From assembly GCF_018408705.1 (NCBI RefSeq), contig NZ_AP023420.1, positions 2,666,001 to 2,730,000 of the forward strand: 64,000 bases of DNA, in the 5' to 3' direction. Position numbers and translations under genes: made by a program. Source of the stretch: Pusillibacter faecalis. GTDB taxonomy: Bacteria > Bacillota > Clostridia > Oscillospirales > Oscillospiraceae. The notes under the pieces are model-generated. The model saw nothing but the letters and a program-made list of their open reading frames with translations. It was not told the DNA's origin and did not search any database. Below are positions 15,014 to 23,777 of the stretch, one piece after another (the first letter of the stretch is position 1; each line of letters begins with the position of its first letter).

Positions 15014-16198
15014 TTAGAATCGATAGGGGTTTTCATGCGGGTCCCTTAGAGTGGGGCACCATCTGCCAGAGTTCCGGCCGCATCGAAGCACAATTGGTTC
15101 AAAGTCGTTGACCAAAGCAGCGTCCGGGAGGTGGCGGATTTCCTCCCAGTAGCTGCGGCTGACTTGAATGCCGGACATACACTGGGGATGTTTGATGCGG
15201 ACAATTTTCACTTGACGGTAGTCCTTACAGTTCAGAGAACGGATAGCGGTTCTGAGCGCATCCCAGTCGCTGTTTGCATACAAAGGCATAGAGGCGCTTT
15301 GAAGCATGGTGGGTTTGGAGGCGGTATCCAGGGTCAATCCCCGGGTCATGAGCCGCTTCAGATCCGGAATTTCCAGACCTAATCCCGGAAGAGCACTGCA
15401 ATTCCGTCCGGTCACATTGGAGTCATGGCCGCGCCGCTGATGTTCTTTCCAATCTGATCAATGATCAGCACGTCGATCTCGACCTTTGAAAGTGGCGAGA
15501 CGTCAGCGGGCGAGCTCTGGCAAGGCTTGGCTCCCGGGACAGAAAGTCCTCCGGCCGGAGGACCTCCAGCACGCTGATCTGGTCTACGCATTCTGGACAA
15601 TACCCACCGCAAACACGCAACGGCATTTTTACAGGAACAGCTCCGCCATCCGGGGGATATGCCGGGTTCGCCCGGCATATCCCCTAGCGTGAAGGACGGA
15701 GGCCACCACATGCTTGCCAAGGCCGATGGCAACCATCTTGGCAAGTCCGCTCTTGTGGGGGCCGCGAAATTCAGAGTGGGGCTTGACCTTGTTGAGGAGG
15801 GCAATCCCATGGAACTCATAGGCATCAAGGCGTTCCATCCTCCAGAGAACCGCAGCAGACGATTTCTATGCTGGAGAGGATCGGTATGCCGATACTCTGT
15901 TTCGTAATGCCAAGCTCCCGGATCTAAGCGGTCTGTCCCTCGGCGGTGCCGTCGGCGTGGCTGCCCATGGCAGGCACCAAAAAAGGGCAGCGCGCCACAC
16001 TCCTTCAGACGATTATACAGAACCTGCACAATCTGAGCCAAGTGCGGGATGATGCGGCTTCCCACGGTGATGGCAATCCGCTTCCTGCAAAAAATGCTCC
16101 GGAGTGGGAATCTCCATCTCCAACTGCATGAAAAAGTGCCGTTCAAGATCCCAAACGCGTCTGTGGATTTCGGTCATCTTCAGGACGAAAAATTTCAC
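15014..16198 (-). pseudogene. Frameshifted LarA-like (DUF2088, nickel-dependent racemase family) protein
   Basis: Family-like blocks lie in the right order but in alternating frames. The start is MKFFVLKMTEIHRR (16198 leftward); IAITVGSRIIPHLAQIV follows in a second frame (about 16075); NKVKPHSEFRGPHKSGLAKM in a third (about 15790); then VLIIDQIGKNISG (about 15450); and TGRNCSALPGLGLEIPDL in yet another frame (15415 leftward). At the last junction a single missing A in the codons for P-N-V-T-G explains the shift. At least four shifts are needed, so the gene is dead or the sequence is faulty in several places. LarA-like proteins racemise or epimerise 2-hydroxy acids, which fits the neighbouring 2-hydroxyacid dehydrogenase and TRAP genes. 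Confidence 0.75.
15653..15684. repeat. Perfect 14-bp inverted repeat with TTCG loop inside the pseudogene
   Basis: GGGGATATGCCGGG - TTCG - CCCGGCATATCCCC, a very stable potential hairpin in the middle of the decayed LarA-like gene. There is no T-run, so it is not an ordinary terminator. Confidence 0.6.
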
Positions 16199-16247
16199 CT
16201 TGAAAAAATTTACAGCTATCCACGCCGACAGAAGGGAAATTTACGTG

Positions 16248-17141
16248 TTACATCGAAGCCAGCCGACGCAGACGGTCCCACTCTGCATCGCGATAGCCGC
16301 GAATCCGCTCGTAGTCCTCAGCCTTCAGGTGCTTAAAACGCTTTTGGGCCTTCAGATAATCTTCAATCGGCTTGAACTGCTTGGGCTCCTGGATGATGTA
16401 CCGGCCGTTTTCATACTCGGCCAGATACCACAGGCCGCACTCCACGGCCATCTTGCCGATCTCGATGGTCTTCTCAGCGGGATAGCCCCAGCCCGTGGGG
16501 CAGGGTGCCATAATATGGATAACCTTGGTTCCCTTCATAGCCTTGGCCTTAGCAACCTTTTCCATGAAGTCCTTGGGGTAGGAGGTGCTGGCGGTGGCCA
16601 CATAGGGGATACGATGAGCCGCCATGATCTCAAAGAGGGACTTCTTAAAAGCATTGTCGCAGCCCTTTGAACAGATGCCGGCAGGCGTTGTGGTGGTGGA
16701 GGCGCCGTAGGGAGTGGCGCCGCTGCGCTGCACGCCGGTATTCATGTAAGCCTCGTTGTCATAGCAGATGTAGAGAATATTCTCGTTGCGCTCCGCAGCG
16801 CCGGAGAGAGCCTGCAGGCCGATGTCCACGGTGCCGCCGTCTCCGCCGATGCCAAGATACGTGATGTCCTCATCCCAGCCCATCGCCTCACCGGCAACAG
16901 CCATGCCGGAGAGGGTGGAGGCCAGCGCGGGGAAGGCTGTGACTACATTGTTGACAAAAATGGCGCTCTCAGGGTACACGGAAGTCGTTGCGGCAAAGCA
17001 GCAGGCCGGGGTTGCCAGAACGGTCTTCTTGCCCAGCACCTTCATGGTCAGCCTGCCGGCCAGCAGCGCACCGCAGCCCTGGCAGCTTTTCTGACCATAG
17101 ACGAGTTCCTCATCTGGTAAATCTTTGAATACGATTGCCAT
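16248..17141 (-). CDS. 2-oxoacid:ferredoxin oxidoreductase, beta (TPP) subunit
   Basis: A 297-aa protein. An N-terminal CQGCGA motif with further Cys residues and the thiamine-pyrophosphate signature GGDGGTVDIGLQAL (about 90-105) followed by DNEAYMNTG identify the catalytic beta subunit of the pyruvate/2-ketoisovalerate oxidoreductase family. It binds TPP with the alpha subunit and feeds electrons to the ferredoxin-like delta subunit. ATG 17141 is chosen over a GTG at 17150 because AGAGGTGG lies just before it; it starts 2 nt after the alpha stop. Last subunit gene of the gamma-delta-alpha-beta set. Confidence 0.9.
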   Translation of the reverse strand: MAIVFKDLPDEELVYGQKSCQGCGALLAGRLTMKVLGKKTVLATPACCFAATTSVYPESAIFVNNVVTAFPALASTLSGMAVAGEAMGWDEDITYLGIGGDGGTVDIGLQALSGAAERNENILYICYDNEAYMNTGVQRSGATPYGASTTTTPAGICSKGCDNAFKKSLFEIMAAHRIPYVATASTSYPKDFMEKVAKAKAMKGTKVIHIMAPCPTGWGYPAEKTIEIGKMAVECGLWYLAEYENGRYIIQEPKQFKPIEDYLKAQKRFKHLKAEDYERIRGYRDAEWDRLRRLASM

Positions 17142-17143
17142 GG

Positions 17144-18316
17144 TTACCACCTCTTTCCAATAAACTGAACTTCATCTTCAAACTTGCCGTCACTCAGATT
17201 CTGAAGCACGCCAAACATCTCCGCGATCATATCCTTGGAGACATCGCGACCGCCCAGACCACAGATGAAGTTGGCGGTTTTGGTGCTGCCCTGCCCATAC
17301 ATGGAGGACTTGACATCGCCAAAGATCGTGCCGTCATAGCCGAAGGAAACACTCTTGTCAATGACGCCTAAGGCTTTGAATTTTCCGCCGATAGAGGCAA
17401 AGAACTCCTTGGGGAAGGGGCGGAAGCTCTTGAGTTTGATCATGCCAACCTTGCGGCCTTGTCCGCGCAGTTCGTCCACCACCACACGGGTAGTGCCAGC
17501 CACACTGCCGCTGGCCACCAGTACCAGGTCGGCGTCCTCGCAGCAATACTCCTCGTACATGCCATGATAGGTCCGGCCGAAGATCTTGCCGAACTCGGTG
17601 TCGATTTCCTGGATTTTCCGCTTGGCGGTCTCAAAGGCCAGGCACTGCTGGATGCGGCCCTCGGTGTGATAGGCGGGGCCCACTGTGGCGCAGAGCGTCA
17701 TGGGGTTGTTCATATCCAGCTTATTCGTGGTCTGGAAGGGAGGTAGGAAGCGGTCTACATCCGTCTGGTCGGGGATGTCTACCAGATCATAGGTATGGGT
17801 TAGGGTGAAGCCGTCCAGATTTACCATAACGGGCAGCATTACCTCGGGGTCCTCTGCCAGACGGTAGGCCATGAGCATGGTGTCCAGAGCTTCCTGGCCG
17901 CTCTCCACATAGAGCTGCACAAAGCCGCTGTCCCGCATGGCCATGGCGTCGCGCTGGTCGCCGTAGATGTTCCAGGGCGTGGCGGTGGAGCGGTTGGCGT
18001 CGGCCATCACCACTGGGTGACGGGCGCCACTGACATAGCTGAGCATCTCACACATGTACAGAAGACCCTGTGAGGAGGAGGCCGTGAAGGTCCGGGCTCC
18101 CATCATGGACGCGCCCAGGGCGGCGGCCATGGCGCTATGCTCACTCTCCACCATCATGTACCGGGCGTCGGACTGCCCGTCAGCAATGAAGTCCGCCAGC
18201 TTCTCCACAAGCGTGGTCTGGGGCGTGATTGGATAGGCGGCAATCACCTGGGGCTTTGCCAGCCGAACGCCGTGGGCCGCAGCCTCATTGGCAGACAAAA
18301 ATGCTTTCGTACCCAT
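17144..18316 (-). CDS. 2-oxoacid:ferredoxin oxidoreductase, alpha subunit
   Basis: A 390-aa protein with the pyrimidine-binding signature YPITPQTTLVEKL (about 29-41), MMVESEHSAMAAALGASMMG, and a C-terminal transketolase-like domain with KSFRPFPKEFF. Together with beta it forms the TPP site that converts a 2-oxo acid and CoA to acyl-CoA and CO2. It follows the delta gene by 2 bp. The substrate could be pyruvate, a branched 2-oxo acid or an aromatic one; the sequence alone does not decide. Confidence 0.9.
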   Translation of the reverse strand: MGTKAFLSANEAAAHGVRLAKPQVIAAYPITPQTTLVEKLADFIADGQSDARYMMVESEHSAMAAALGASMMGARTFTASSSQGLLYMCEMLSYVSGARHPVVMADANRSTATPWNIYGDQRDAMAMRDSGFVQLYVESGQEALDTMLMAYRLAEDPEVMLPVMVNLDGFTLTHTYDLVDIPDQTDVDRFLPPFQTTNKLDMNNPMTLCATVGPAYHTEGRIQQCLAFETAKRKIQEIDTEFGKIFGRTYHGMYEEYCCEDADLVLVASGSVAGTTRVVVDELRGQGRKVGMIKLKSFRPFPKEFFASIGGKFKALGVIDKSVSFGYDGTIFGDVKSSMYGQGSTKTANFICGLGGRDVSKDMIAEMFGVLQNLSDGKFEDEVQFIGKRW

Positions 18317-18318
18317 CC

Positions 18319-18618
18319 TTACTCCGCCTCCTTTACCATTTCAATGCACTTCTTCGGGCACTCGTGAGCGCAGATGCCGCAGCCCTTGCAGTAGTCCATA
18401 TCCACCGTTAGCTGCTCGCCGTCCTTGCAGATCGCGCCCTCGGGGCAGTAGACGAAGCAGAACAGGCAGCGGATACACTGCTCGTGGTTGAATTTGGGGG
18501 CAAACGTGCGGTAGCCGGAGTTGGGATTCACCAGGTGGCCGGCGGGGAAACTCGCCCCGAAGGGAATGGTCTCCATGGAATCAGGCGCATGAAAGTCAAT
18601 GTCGCGCTGCGGCTTCAT
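18319..18618 (-). CDS. 2-oxoacid:ferredoxin oxidoreductase, delta (2x[4Fe-4S]) subunit
   Basis: A 99-aa protein with two CxxCxxC...CP iron-sulfur motifs (CIRCLFCFVYCP and CKGCGICAHECP). It is the small electron-transfer subunit that passes electrons from TPP/alpha-beta to soluble ferredoxin. Its ATG overlaps the gamma-subunit stop by four bases. Confidence 0.92.
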   Translation of the reverse strand: MKPQRDIDFHAPDSMETIPFGASFPAGHLVNPNSGYRTFAPKFNHEQCIRCLFCFVYCPEGAICKDGEQLTVDMDYCKGCGICAHECPKKCIEMVKEAE

Positions 18619-19181
18619 TTTGCCATACCTCCTTTTACAATGTCATAGGCCATCTGTGTGACCTTTTTGTTTTTCTCCCGCAGGGAGGGGCTCATAGAGC
18701 CGTCAATCGCGGCGGCCATCGCCTCCGGCGTGACCAGATCAGTGCCGCCGACGGCAGCGCCCATCATGATGGTGTTGACGATGTTGGCACCCAACTCCTG
18801 GAGAGCGATGGCGGTGGCGTCGATAGTGACGAGATTTTTCACCTTGTCAAACCCGGGGCGTTTGCGGAACGCCTCGGCCGGAAGCGTGGAGTTGATGAAG
18901 ACGGAGCCATCCTCCTTCAGCCCCTCCAGGATGTTTACCACCTCCAGCAACGTCTCGTCTAGAACAATCACGCAGTCGCAGGAGTAGACCTGGCTGTGGT
19001 CTGTGATGGGGGCGTCGTCAATCCGGGTGAACCCCAGGACCGGCGCGCCGCGGCGCTCAGGACCGAAAGACGGAAAGGCCTGTGCGTACTTTCCGCAGTG
19101 AAGAGACGCGGCGTAGCCCAGCAGACGTGCCGCTGTGAAGCCGCCGTTGCCGCCTCTTCCATGCCATCTGATTTCTTTCAC
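18615..19181 (-). CDS. 2-oxoacid:ferredoxin oxidoreductase, gamma subunit
   Basis: A 188-aa protein that begins VKEIRWHGRGGNGGFTAARL, the usual gamma-subunit start, with FPSFGPERRGAPV soon after. GTG 19181 is chosen because GGAGGG lies 8 nt upstream and because the family begins at this point; upstream in-frame codons have no support. It is the first subunit gene of the complex and lies about 60 bp after the TRAP large permease. Confidence 0.9.
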   Translation of the reverse strand: MKEIRWHGRGGNGGFTAARLLGYAASLHCGKYAQAFPSFGPERRGAPVLGFTRIDDAPITDHSQVYSCDCVIVLDETLLEVVNILEGLKEDGSVFINSTLPAEAFRKRPGFDKVKNLVTIDATAIALQELGANIVNTIMMGAAVGGTDLVTPEAMAAAIDGSMSPSLREKNKKVTQMAYDIVKGGMAK

Positions 19182-19242
19182 AAATAATTCCCTCCAATAA
19201 TATGATTTCGGAAAGCTTTCGCTTGAAATAGACAACTTGAAT

Positions 19243-20529
19243 TTACGAGATCAGACCCAGAAGCCTCGGCAGGAACAGCGAGAGGTCCGGGAACGCGATG
19301 ATAACCACCAGGAGTATGGCCAGGATGCCGATCATGGGCCAGACCTCCTTGATGATGCTCTCCAGCTTGGCTCCAGAGATTTTCTGAGCCACAAACAGGT
19401 TGACGCCCAGAGGCGGAGTCAGGAAGCCAATGCACAGGTTCACGCACATCACAAGACCAAAATAGGTCAGATCAAAGCCCATCGCGGTGGCCACAGGGCA
19501 CAGCAGCGGAGCAAAGAGAATGATGTTGGAGGTGGTGTCGATGAACATACCGGCGATGAGCAGCAGCACATTCATCATCAGCATCACGACGATAGGAGAG
19601 CTGGAGATGCTCAACAGTGTGTCTGTCAGCAGGGTTGGGACCTTTTCCAAGGTCAGGATGCGGCCGAAGGTGCTGGCGCCGCCCATCACGATCATGACGG
19701 TGGCGGAAAGCACGGAGGCCTCCAGGAGACCATCCAGAAATTTGCGCAGGGTCAGCTGGTGATAGATGAATTTGCCTACAAACAGGGCGTACACAACGCC
19801 AACTACTGCCGCTTCGGTGGGCGTGAAGATGCCAGCATAAATGCCGCCAAGGACAATGACCGGCATGATGATTGCCCAGATAGCCTCCTTGAAGACATTT
19901 GCGCCCTTCTCCTCAACATCCTGGGTAGCAGGCGCATAGCCGCGCTTCTTAGAGACGAATTTGTTGTATAGGACCAGCACCAGCCCCATTAAAATGCCGG
20001 GAATCACGCCGGAGGCGAACAATCCGGTGACAGAGACGCCCACAGTGGCGCCGTAGACGATCATGGGGATAGAGGGCGGGATTACCGGGCCAATGGTGGA
20101 ACCGCTGGCTAGCAGAGCGCCGCAGTAAGCCGGGTCATAGTTTTGGCGGCGCATGGCAGGAATGATAATGCTGCCGATTGCAGCCACACAGGCAGGACCC
20201 GAACCGGAGATTGCAGCGAAGAAACAGCAGGCAACAATGGCTGCCGTACCCATACCGCCGGGCTTGGAGCCCACAACGCGCTCGGCCAGCTTGATGAGGC
20301 CCTGAGCGATGCCGGTTTTCTCCATGATGATTCCCAGTAGCATGAAAAAGGGAATTGCCATCAGGGAGTAATTATCAACGGATGTCACCATGGACTGCGC
20401 CAGCATGTTCATCATGCCAGGCGGATAGCCGATAGAGATGACGCACAGGGAGGACAAAGCGAGACTGATGGCAATCGGCACTGTGAAAAGAAGACATACC
20501 GCCAGTGAAATAAATAGCAAAGCGACCAT
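19243..20529 (-). CDS. dctM: TRAP transporter large permease (DctM)
   Basis: A 428-aa, about 12-span membrane protein of the IT superfamily. Typical motifs: PFFMLLGIIMEKTGIAQ near the N-terminus, AISGSGPACVAAIGSIIIP, and GFLTPPLGVNLFV near the C-terminus. It is the ion-driven channel subunit that works with DctQ and the DctP lipoprotein. Two bases separate it from dctQ. Confidence 0.92.
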   Translation of the reverse strand: MVALLFISLAVCLLFTVPIAISLALSSLCVISIGYPPGMMNMLAQSMVTSVDNYSLMAIPFFMLLGIIMEKTGIAQGLIKLAERVVGSKPGGMGTAAIVACCFFAAISGSGPACVAAIGSIIIPAMRRQNYDPAYCGALLASGSTIGPVIPPSIPMIVYGATVGVSVTGLFASGVIPGILMGLVLVLYNKFVSKKRGYAPATQDVEEKGANVFKEAIWAIIMPVIVLGGIYAGIFTPTEAAVVGVVYALFVGKFIYHQLTLRKFLDGLLEASVLSATVMIVMGGASTFGRILTLEKVPTLLTDTLLSISSSPIVVMLMMNVLLLIAGMFIDTTSNIILFAPLLCPVATAMGFDLTYFGLVMCVNLCIGFLTPPLGVNLFVAQKISGAKLESIIKEVWPMIGILAILLVVIIAFPDLSLFLPRLLGLIS

Positions 20530-20531
20530 CT

Positions 20532-21071
20532 TTACTCACCTGTTCCTTTCGCAGACAATTCCTTATCTCCGTAGGACTCCTCAGTGGAGCCGCTGAAAGA
20601 GCGGAGGGCCGGAATAATTCCAAATTGCAGCGTTCGGATGGCCATGCCGCCCATACCGAGCACACCGGCCAGATACATTACCCAGACGGGGATGAAGGTT
20701 GCGCCGGAGAACACCTGTTTTTGCTGGTAGCACAGGAGCATCATATTGAAAATGCGGTAGCAGAGATATGCGGAGACGACTGCCATCAGGATATCTCCGA
20801 TCAGAAATAAAATGGTTCTGCTGTATTTGCCAGGGAGAAATTCTGCAAGGAAACTCACCCGCAAATGCTCACTTTTCCTGCATGCGTAGCTCATGCCTGC
20901 AAAGGTGACGTAGACGAACAGCAGGCGGGTCAGCTGTTCCATCCAGCCCCATGCCAGGCCAAAGACATATCTAGCGACGACCTGTCCAAACATCAGCGTT
21001 ACCAGGACCGTCAAGACGACATAGATGATATACTTTTCAATGTTGTCCAGAAATTTCTTCACAGCGATCAA
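20532..21071 (-). CDS. dctQ: TRAP transporter small permease (DctQ)
   Basis: A 179-aa, four-span protein with the DctQ pattern W(G)xMEQLTRLLFVYVTFAG in span 2. The start is a TTG at 21069-21071, 8 nt after AGGAGG; a nearby ATG is out of frame. The C-terminus is a polar cytoplasmic tail. It acts with DctM in membrane translocation. Confidence 0.88.
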   Translation of the reverse strand: MIAVKKFLDNIEKYIIYVVLTVLVTLMFGQVVARYVFGLAWGWMEQLTRLLFVYVTFAGMSYACRKSEHLRVSFLAEFLPGKYSRTILFLIGDILMAVVSAYLCYRIFNMMLLCYQQKQVFSGATFIPVWVMYLAGVLGMGGMAIRTLQFGIIPALRSFSGSTEESYGDKELSAKGTGE

Positions 21072-21165
21072 AAGTCATTCCTCCTTTAATATTCCCTCAA
21101 GGTATGGCTGCTTTTCTAACGCGCCAACGATGAATGAAGTTCGCGGGAGATGGGATTTTGCTGTG

Positions 21166-22173
21166 TTATTGCTTCCAGAGCTCCCGGTTAATCAGGGTGC
21201 CGGGGTCCTCATTTTTGAGAACATGGATGGCTACATCCACAGTCTGCTCAATCAGTTCGTTGAACGCATCGTCAGAGTAATAGCCCACATGAGGTGTGGA
21301 GAGCACATTCGGCAGCTCCAGAATTTTTCTCTCCACGCCCGCAGGAGGCTCAGTGATATACGCGTCAATGGCAGCTCCGTAGATTTTACCGGTGGTCAGG
21401 GCATCATAGAGGTCATCCGGATTGCACAGCGCGCCGCGAGCGGTATTGACCAAGATGGCAGTGGGCTTCATCTTCTGGAACGCGTCCCGGTTGAAGATGC
21501 CCTCCGTGCTGGGGAGCAGGGGAACGTGCAGCGTCAAATAGTCAGACTCAGCCAGCAGTGTGTCGAAGTCTACCGGCTCCACACCGGCTTCGCGGATGGA
21601 CTCTGCCGAAACAATGGCATCGTATGCAATGACACGGCAGCCAAAGCCGGAGAGCATTTTGGCGACATAACGCGCGATCCGGCCAAAGCCGTACAGACCG
21701 ACGGTGCTGCAGGAGAACCGTCGCACGGGGGCGATTGCTTTATAACCGCCGCCCCATTTTCCATCCTCAATCCACTTGATTAGGTTTGGCATTCTCCGCT
21801 GCTCCGCCATAATAAGAGCCACCACGTGAACGGCGACCTCCTCCAGGCAGTAGTTAGGAACATTACAGACATAGACGCCATGGGCTGTAGCTGCGGACAG
21901 GTTGGCACTGTTATAGCCGATGCCAAAAGCGACCACCGCCTTAAGCTCGGGAGCCAAGGCGTCATAAACTGCGTCGCTGAGGAACTGATACTGGGTAATC
22001 ATCACAGATGCACCCTTGGCGGCGGCAATCAGCGTCTTGTCGTCCTGCGGAGCGTCAAATAAAAACTGAAATTCTGCACCAGGAAGCTTGCGTTCCAGCA
22101 GTTCCTTCATGACCTGAAGGTTTGACTCTGTCATCACCCCCAATGTTCCGGTCATCACAACCTTTTGACTCAT
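21166..22173 (-). CDS. D-isomer-specific 2-hydroxyacid dehydrogenase
   Basis: A 335-aa NAD(P)-dependent dehydrogenase. Rossmann motif TVGLYGFGRIARYVAKML (about 160), substrate/catalytic segment ILVNTARGALCNPDDLYDAL with the conserved Arg, the Glu in DAYITEPP, and the catalytic His in LSTPHVGYYSDDA. It oxidises a D-2-hydroxy acid to the 2-oxo acid (or the reverse). First enzyme gene of the leftward cluster, next to the transporter, so it probably acts on the imported substrate before the ferredoxin oxidoreductase. Confidence 0.88.
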   Translation of the reverse strand: MSQKVVMTGTLGVMTESNLQVMKELLERKLPGAEFQFLFDAPQDDKTLIAAAKGASVMITQYQFLSDAVYDALAPELKAVVAFGIGYNSANLSAATAHGVYVCNVPNYCLEEVAVHVVALIMAEQRRMPNLIKWIEDGKWGGGYKAIAPVRRFSCSTVGLYGFGRIARYVAKMLSGFGCRVIAYDAIVSAESIREAGVEPVDFDTLLAESDYLTLHVPLLPSTEGIFNRDAFQKMKPTAILVNTARGALCNPDDLYDALTTGKIYGAAIDAYITEPPAGVERKILELPNVLSTPHVGYYSDDAFNELIEQTVDVAIHVLKNEDPGTLINRELWKQ

Positions 22174-22212
22174 TCAACATCCCTCCGATTTTATAATTGG
22201 CCTTTAAGATAA

Positions 22213-22225
22213 GATCATCTGATGT
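22213..22225. promoter_or_regulatory. Candidate FadR-type operator at the catabolic operon promoter
   Basis: GATCATCTGATGT contains ATCA-TC-TGAT, an inverted repeat with a 2-bp spacer, 40 bp upstream of the dehydrogenase gene. The identical 13-mer occurs at the regulator's own promoter (23268-23280). The rest of the 330-bp gap (22226-22502) is AT-rich with a degenerate ATCATCTTAT copy near 22324 and no gene. Confidence 0.55.
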
Positions 22226-22502
22226 TTAACCGCGGCCAAAGGTTATTATCAGATTTTATAGAGAAGTAGGAACCCCCTACACCCTAAACAGAAGAAAATG
22301 GATAAACGCCCTCAAAACATCATATCATCTTATCTTTTGGGGAAAACAAAAGAATCACTTAAATTCATATGTTGATCTGATGAATTTGAGAGATAAATTG
22401 TTTGAAATGGATCAATTTGAGCTTACACTAGCTCATGGGAGCGGCGTATTCTTATAGAGTTCCACCCTCCTGGATGAGGAGGACACCCAAAGAGAGCGGA
22501 CG

Positions 22503-23222
22503 TCAAATTTCGTGCTGATGGGCGGGATTGATTCCTAAACGCTCGATATTCTGGGATACATCATTCAGATGAGCCATGACAGCCTCCACACACTCATAGA
22601 CCTGCCCACCGCGAAGGGCTTCAATAATTTTTTCGTGATCTGTGTGGGCATCCTGTGCTACATCCGGATAGCACATCAGTTTATACAGCAGCTCACTGCG
22701 TGTCTGGTAAATCATTTTTTCAATCTGCAGGATAAGAGGGTTACGAACAATACTCATCAGCTTAATATGGAAATCTCGGTCTGCCTGCACGCAGATATCC
22801 AAGCCATTTTGATAATCAAGCCTGCTGTTGAGATTTTCCAGGTCCTGAAAATCCTTTTCCGTGAGCTTTCCACAGGCAACTGTAATCGTGCCGACCTCGA
22901 TAACGCGGCGCAGGTCAATGAAATCTTGCAGATTAGAGCTGGGAATATATCCGAGAAAATCCAAGAAACGTTCCACGGTTTTATCAATGATATAAGTGCC
23001 ATCTCCCTGGCGGATTTCCACGATGCCATATGTAGCCAGAATCCGCATCCCCTCCCTCAGGGAAGAGCGACCCACCCCAATCGTAGCTGCCAGCTCACTT
23101 TCATTTGGCAACTTGTCGCCCACATTATAGGTTCCATTTTTGACCGCATACCGCACGTAGGCAATGACCTGGTCGACAGCGCCTGTGCGGCCGGTAGCTG
23201 TAAATCCGTCCAATCCAGACAT
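22503..23222 (-). CDS. GntR/FadR-family regulator (FCD domain)
   Basis: A 239-aa protein. An N-terminal winged helix (about 10-80) with the GntR signature LPNESELAATIGVGRSSLREGMR, then an all-helical FCD ligand domain (about 95-225) whose metal-binding His/Asp residues are suggested by DRDFHIKLMS and HTDHEKIIEAL. FCD regulators sense organic acids and often control TRAP systems. Divergence is absent: it lies 330 bp upstream of the cluster on the same strand, and both promoter regions share one 13-bp site. Confidence 0.88.
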   Translation of the reverse strand: MSGLDGFTATGRTGAVDQVIAYVRYAVKNGTYNVGDKLPNESELAATIGVGRSSLREGMRILATYGIVEIRQGDGTYIIDKTVERFLDFLGYIPSSNLQDFIDLRRVIEVGTITVACGKLTEKDFQDLENLNSRLDYQNGLDICVQADRDFHIKLMSIVRNPLILQIEKMIYQTRSELLYKLMCYPDVAQDAHTDHEKIIEALRGGQVYECVEAVMAHLNDVSQNIERLGINPAHQHEI

Positions 23223-23267
23223 AGAAACTCCTTCAATGAGCCGCTGTGAAAACAGCTCGAGTCATTC

Positions 23268-23280
23268 GATCATCTGATGT
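23268..23280. promoter_or_regulatory. Candidate operator upstream of the FadR-type gene
   Basis: GATCATCTGATGT, identical over 13 bp to the site at 22213-22225 and 46 bp upstream of the regulator start, suggesting autoregulation. In the remaining gap (23281-23710) I see only AT-rich DNA, a CCCCAT/ATGGGG mini-hairpin near 23667-23681 and no gene. Confidence 0.55.
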
Positions 23281-23710
23281 ATCTGCGCTCATAAATTACT
23301 ATATTTTTCTGCAAAAATCAATGCTTTTTCCTATAAAAAATTTTTTTGTACGGTTCTGCATATTTTTCGCGTCATTTTTTGTGATAAATCGCCAGCCGCA
23401 ACGCAGGACAAATTGCTGATATATGGTTATGCCGTATCTGCCGTGGAGCTACCCGGCTGTTGAAAGCCAATAAAAACAGATCAGGGGAGGCGTGTGGGGG
23501 CAGCTAAGAAACCGGCAGCGTGCATTTTTAACTTGTGTCCACGGATGATATGAGGAAAAGGCAGATATCTGCCACCGCAGAGGAAAAGCGGTTTGACTGC
23601 TTTCCAAAAAGCGGATCACCACATGGCATGGAAGGCCCCCATCTGATCACAAATTCTAATACTTCGCCCCATGATATGGGGCGGCTGAGGAACGGCTTCA
23701 TATTTCCCGT

Positions 23711-23739
23711 TTGAGTTTCTCAGAGTATTCTGCTATAAT
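23711..23739 (+). promoter_or_regulatory. Promoter of the anaerobic sulfatase maturase gene
   Basis: TTGAGT (23711-23716), 17-bp spacer, consensus TATAAT (23734-23739), 38 bp before the ATG. Confidence 0.75.
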
Positions 23740-23777
23740 CAATTTCGACAATCAAGATGCTACATACTGGAGGTTCT

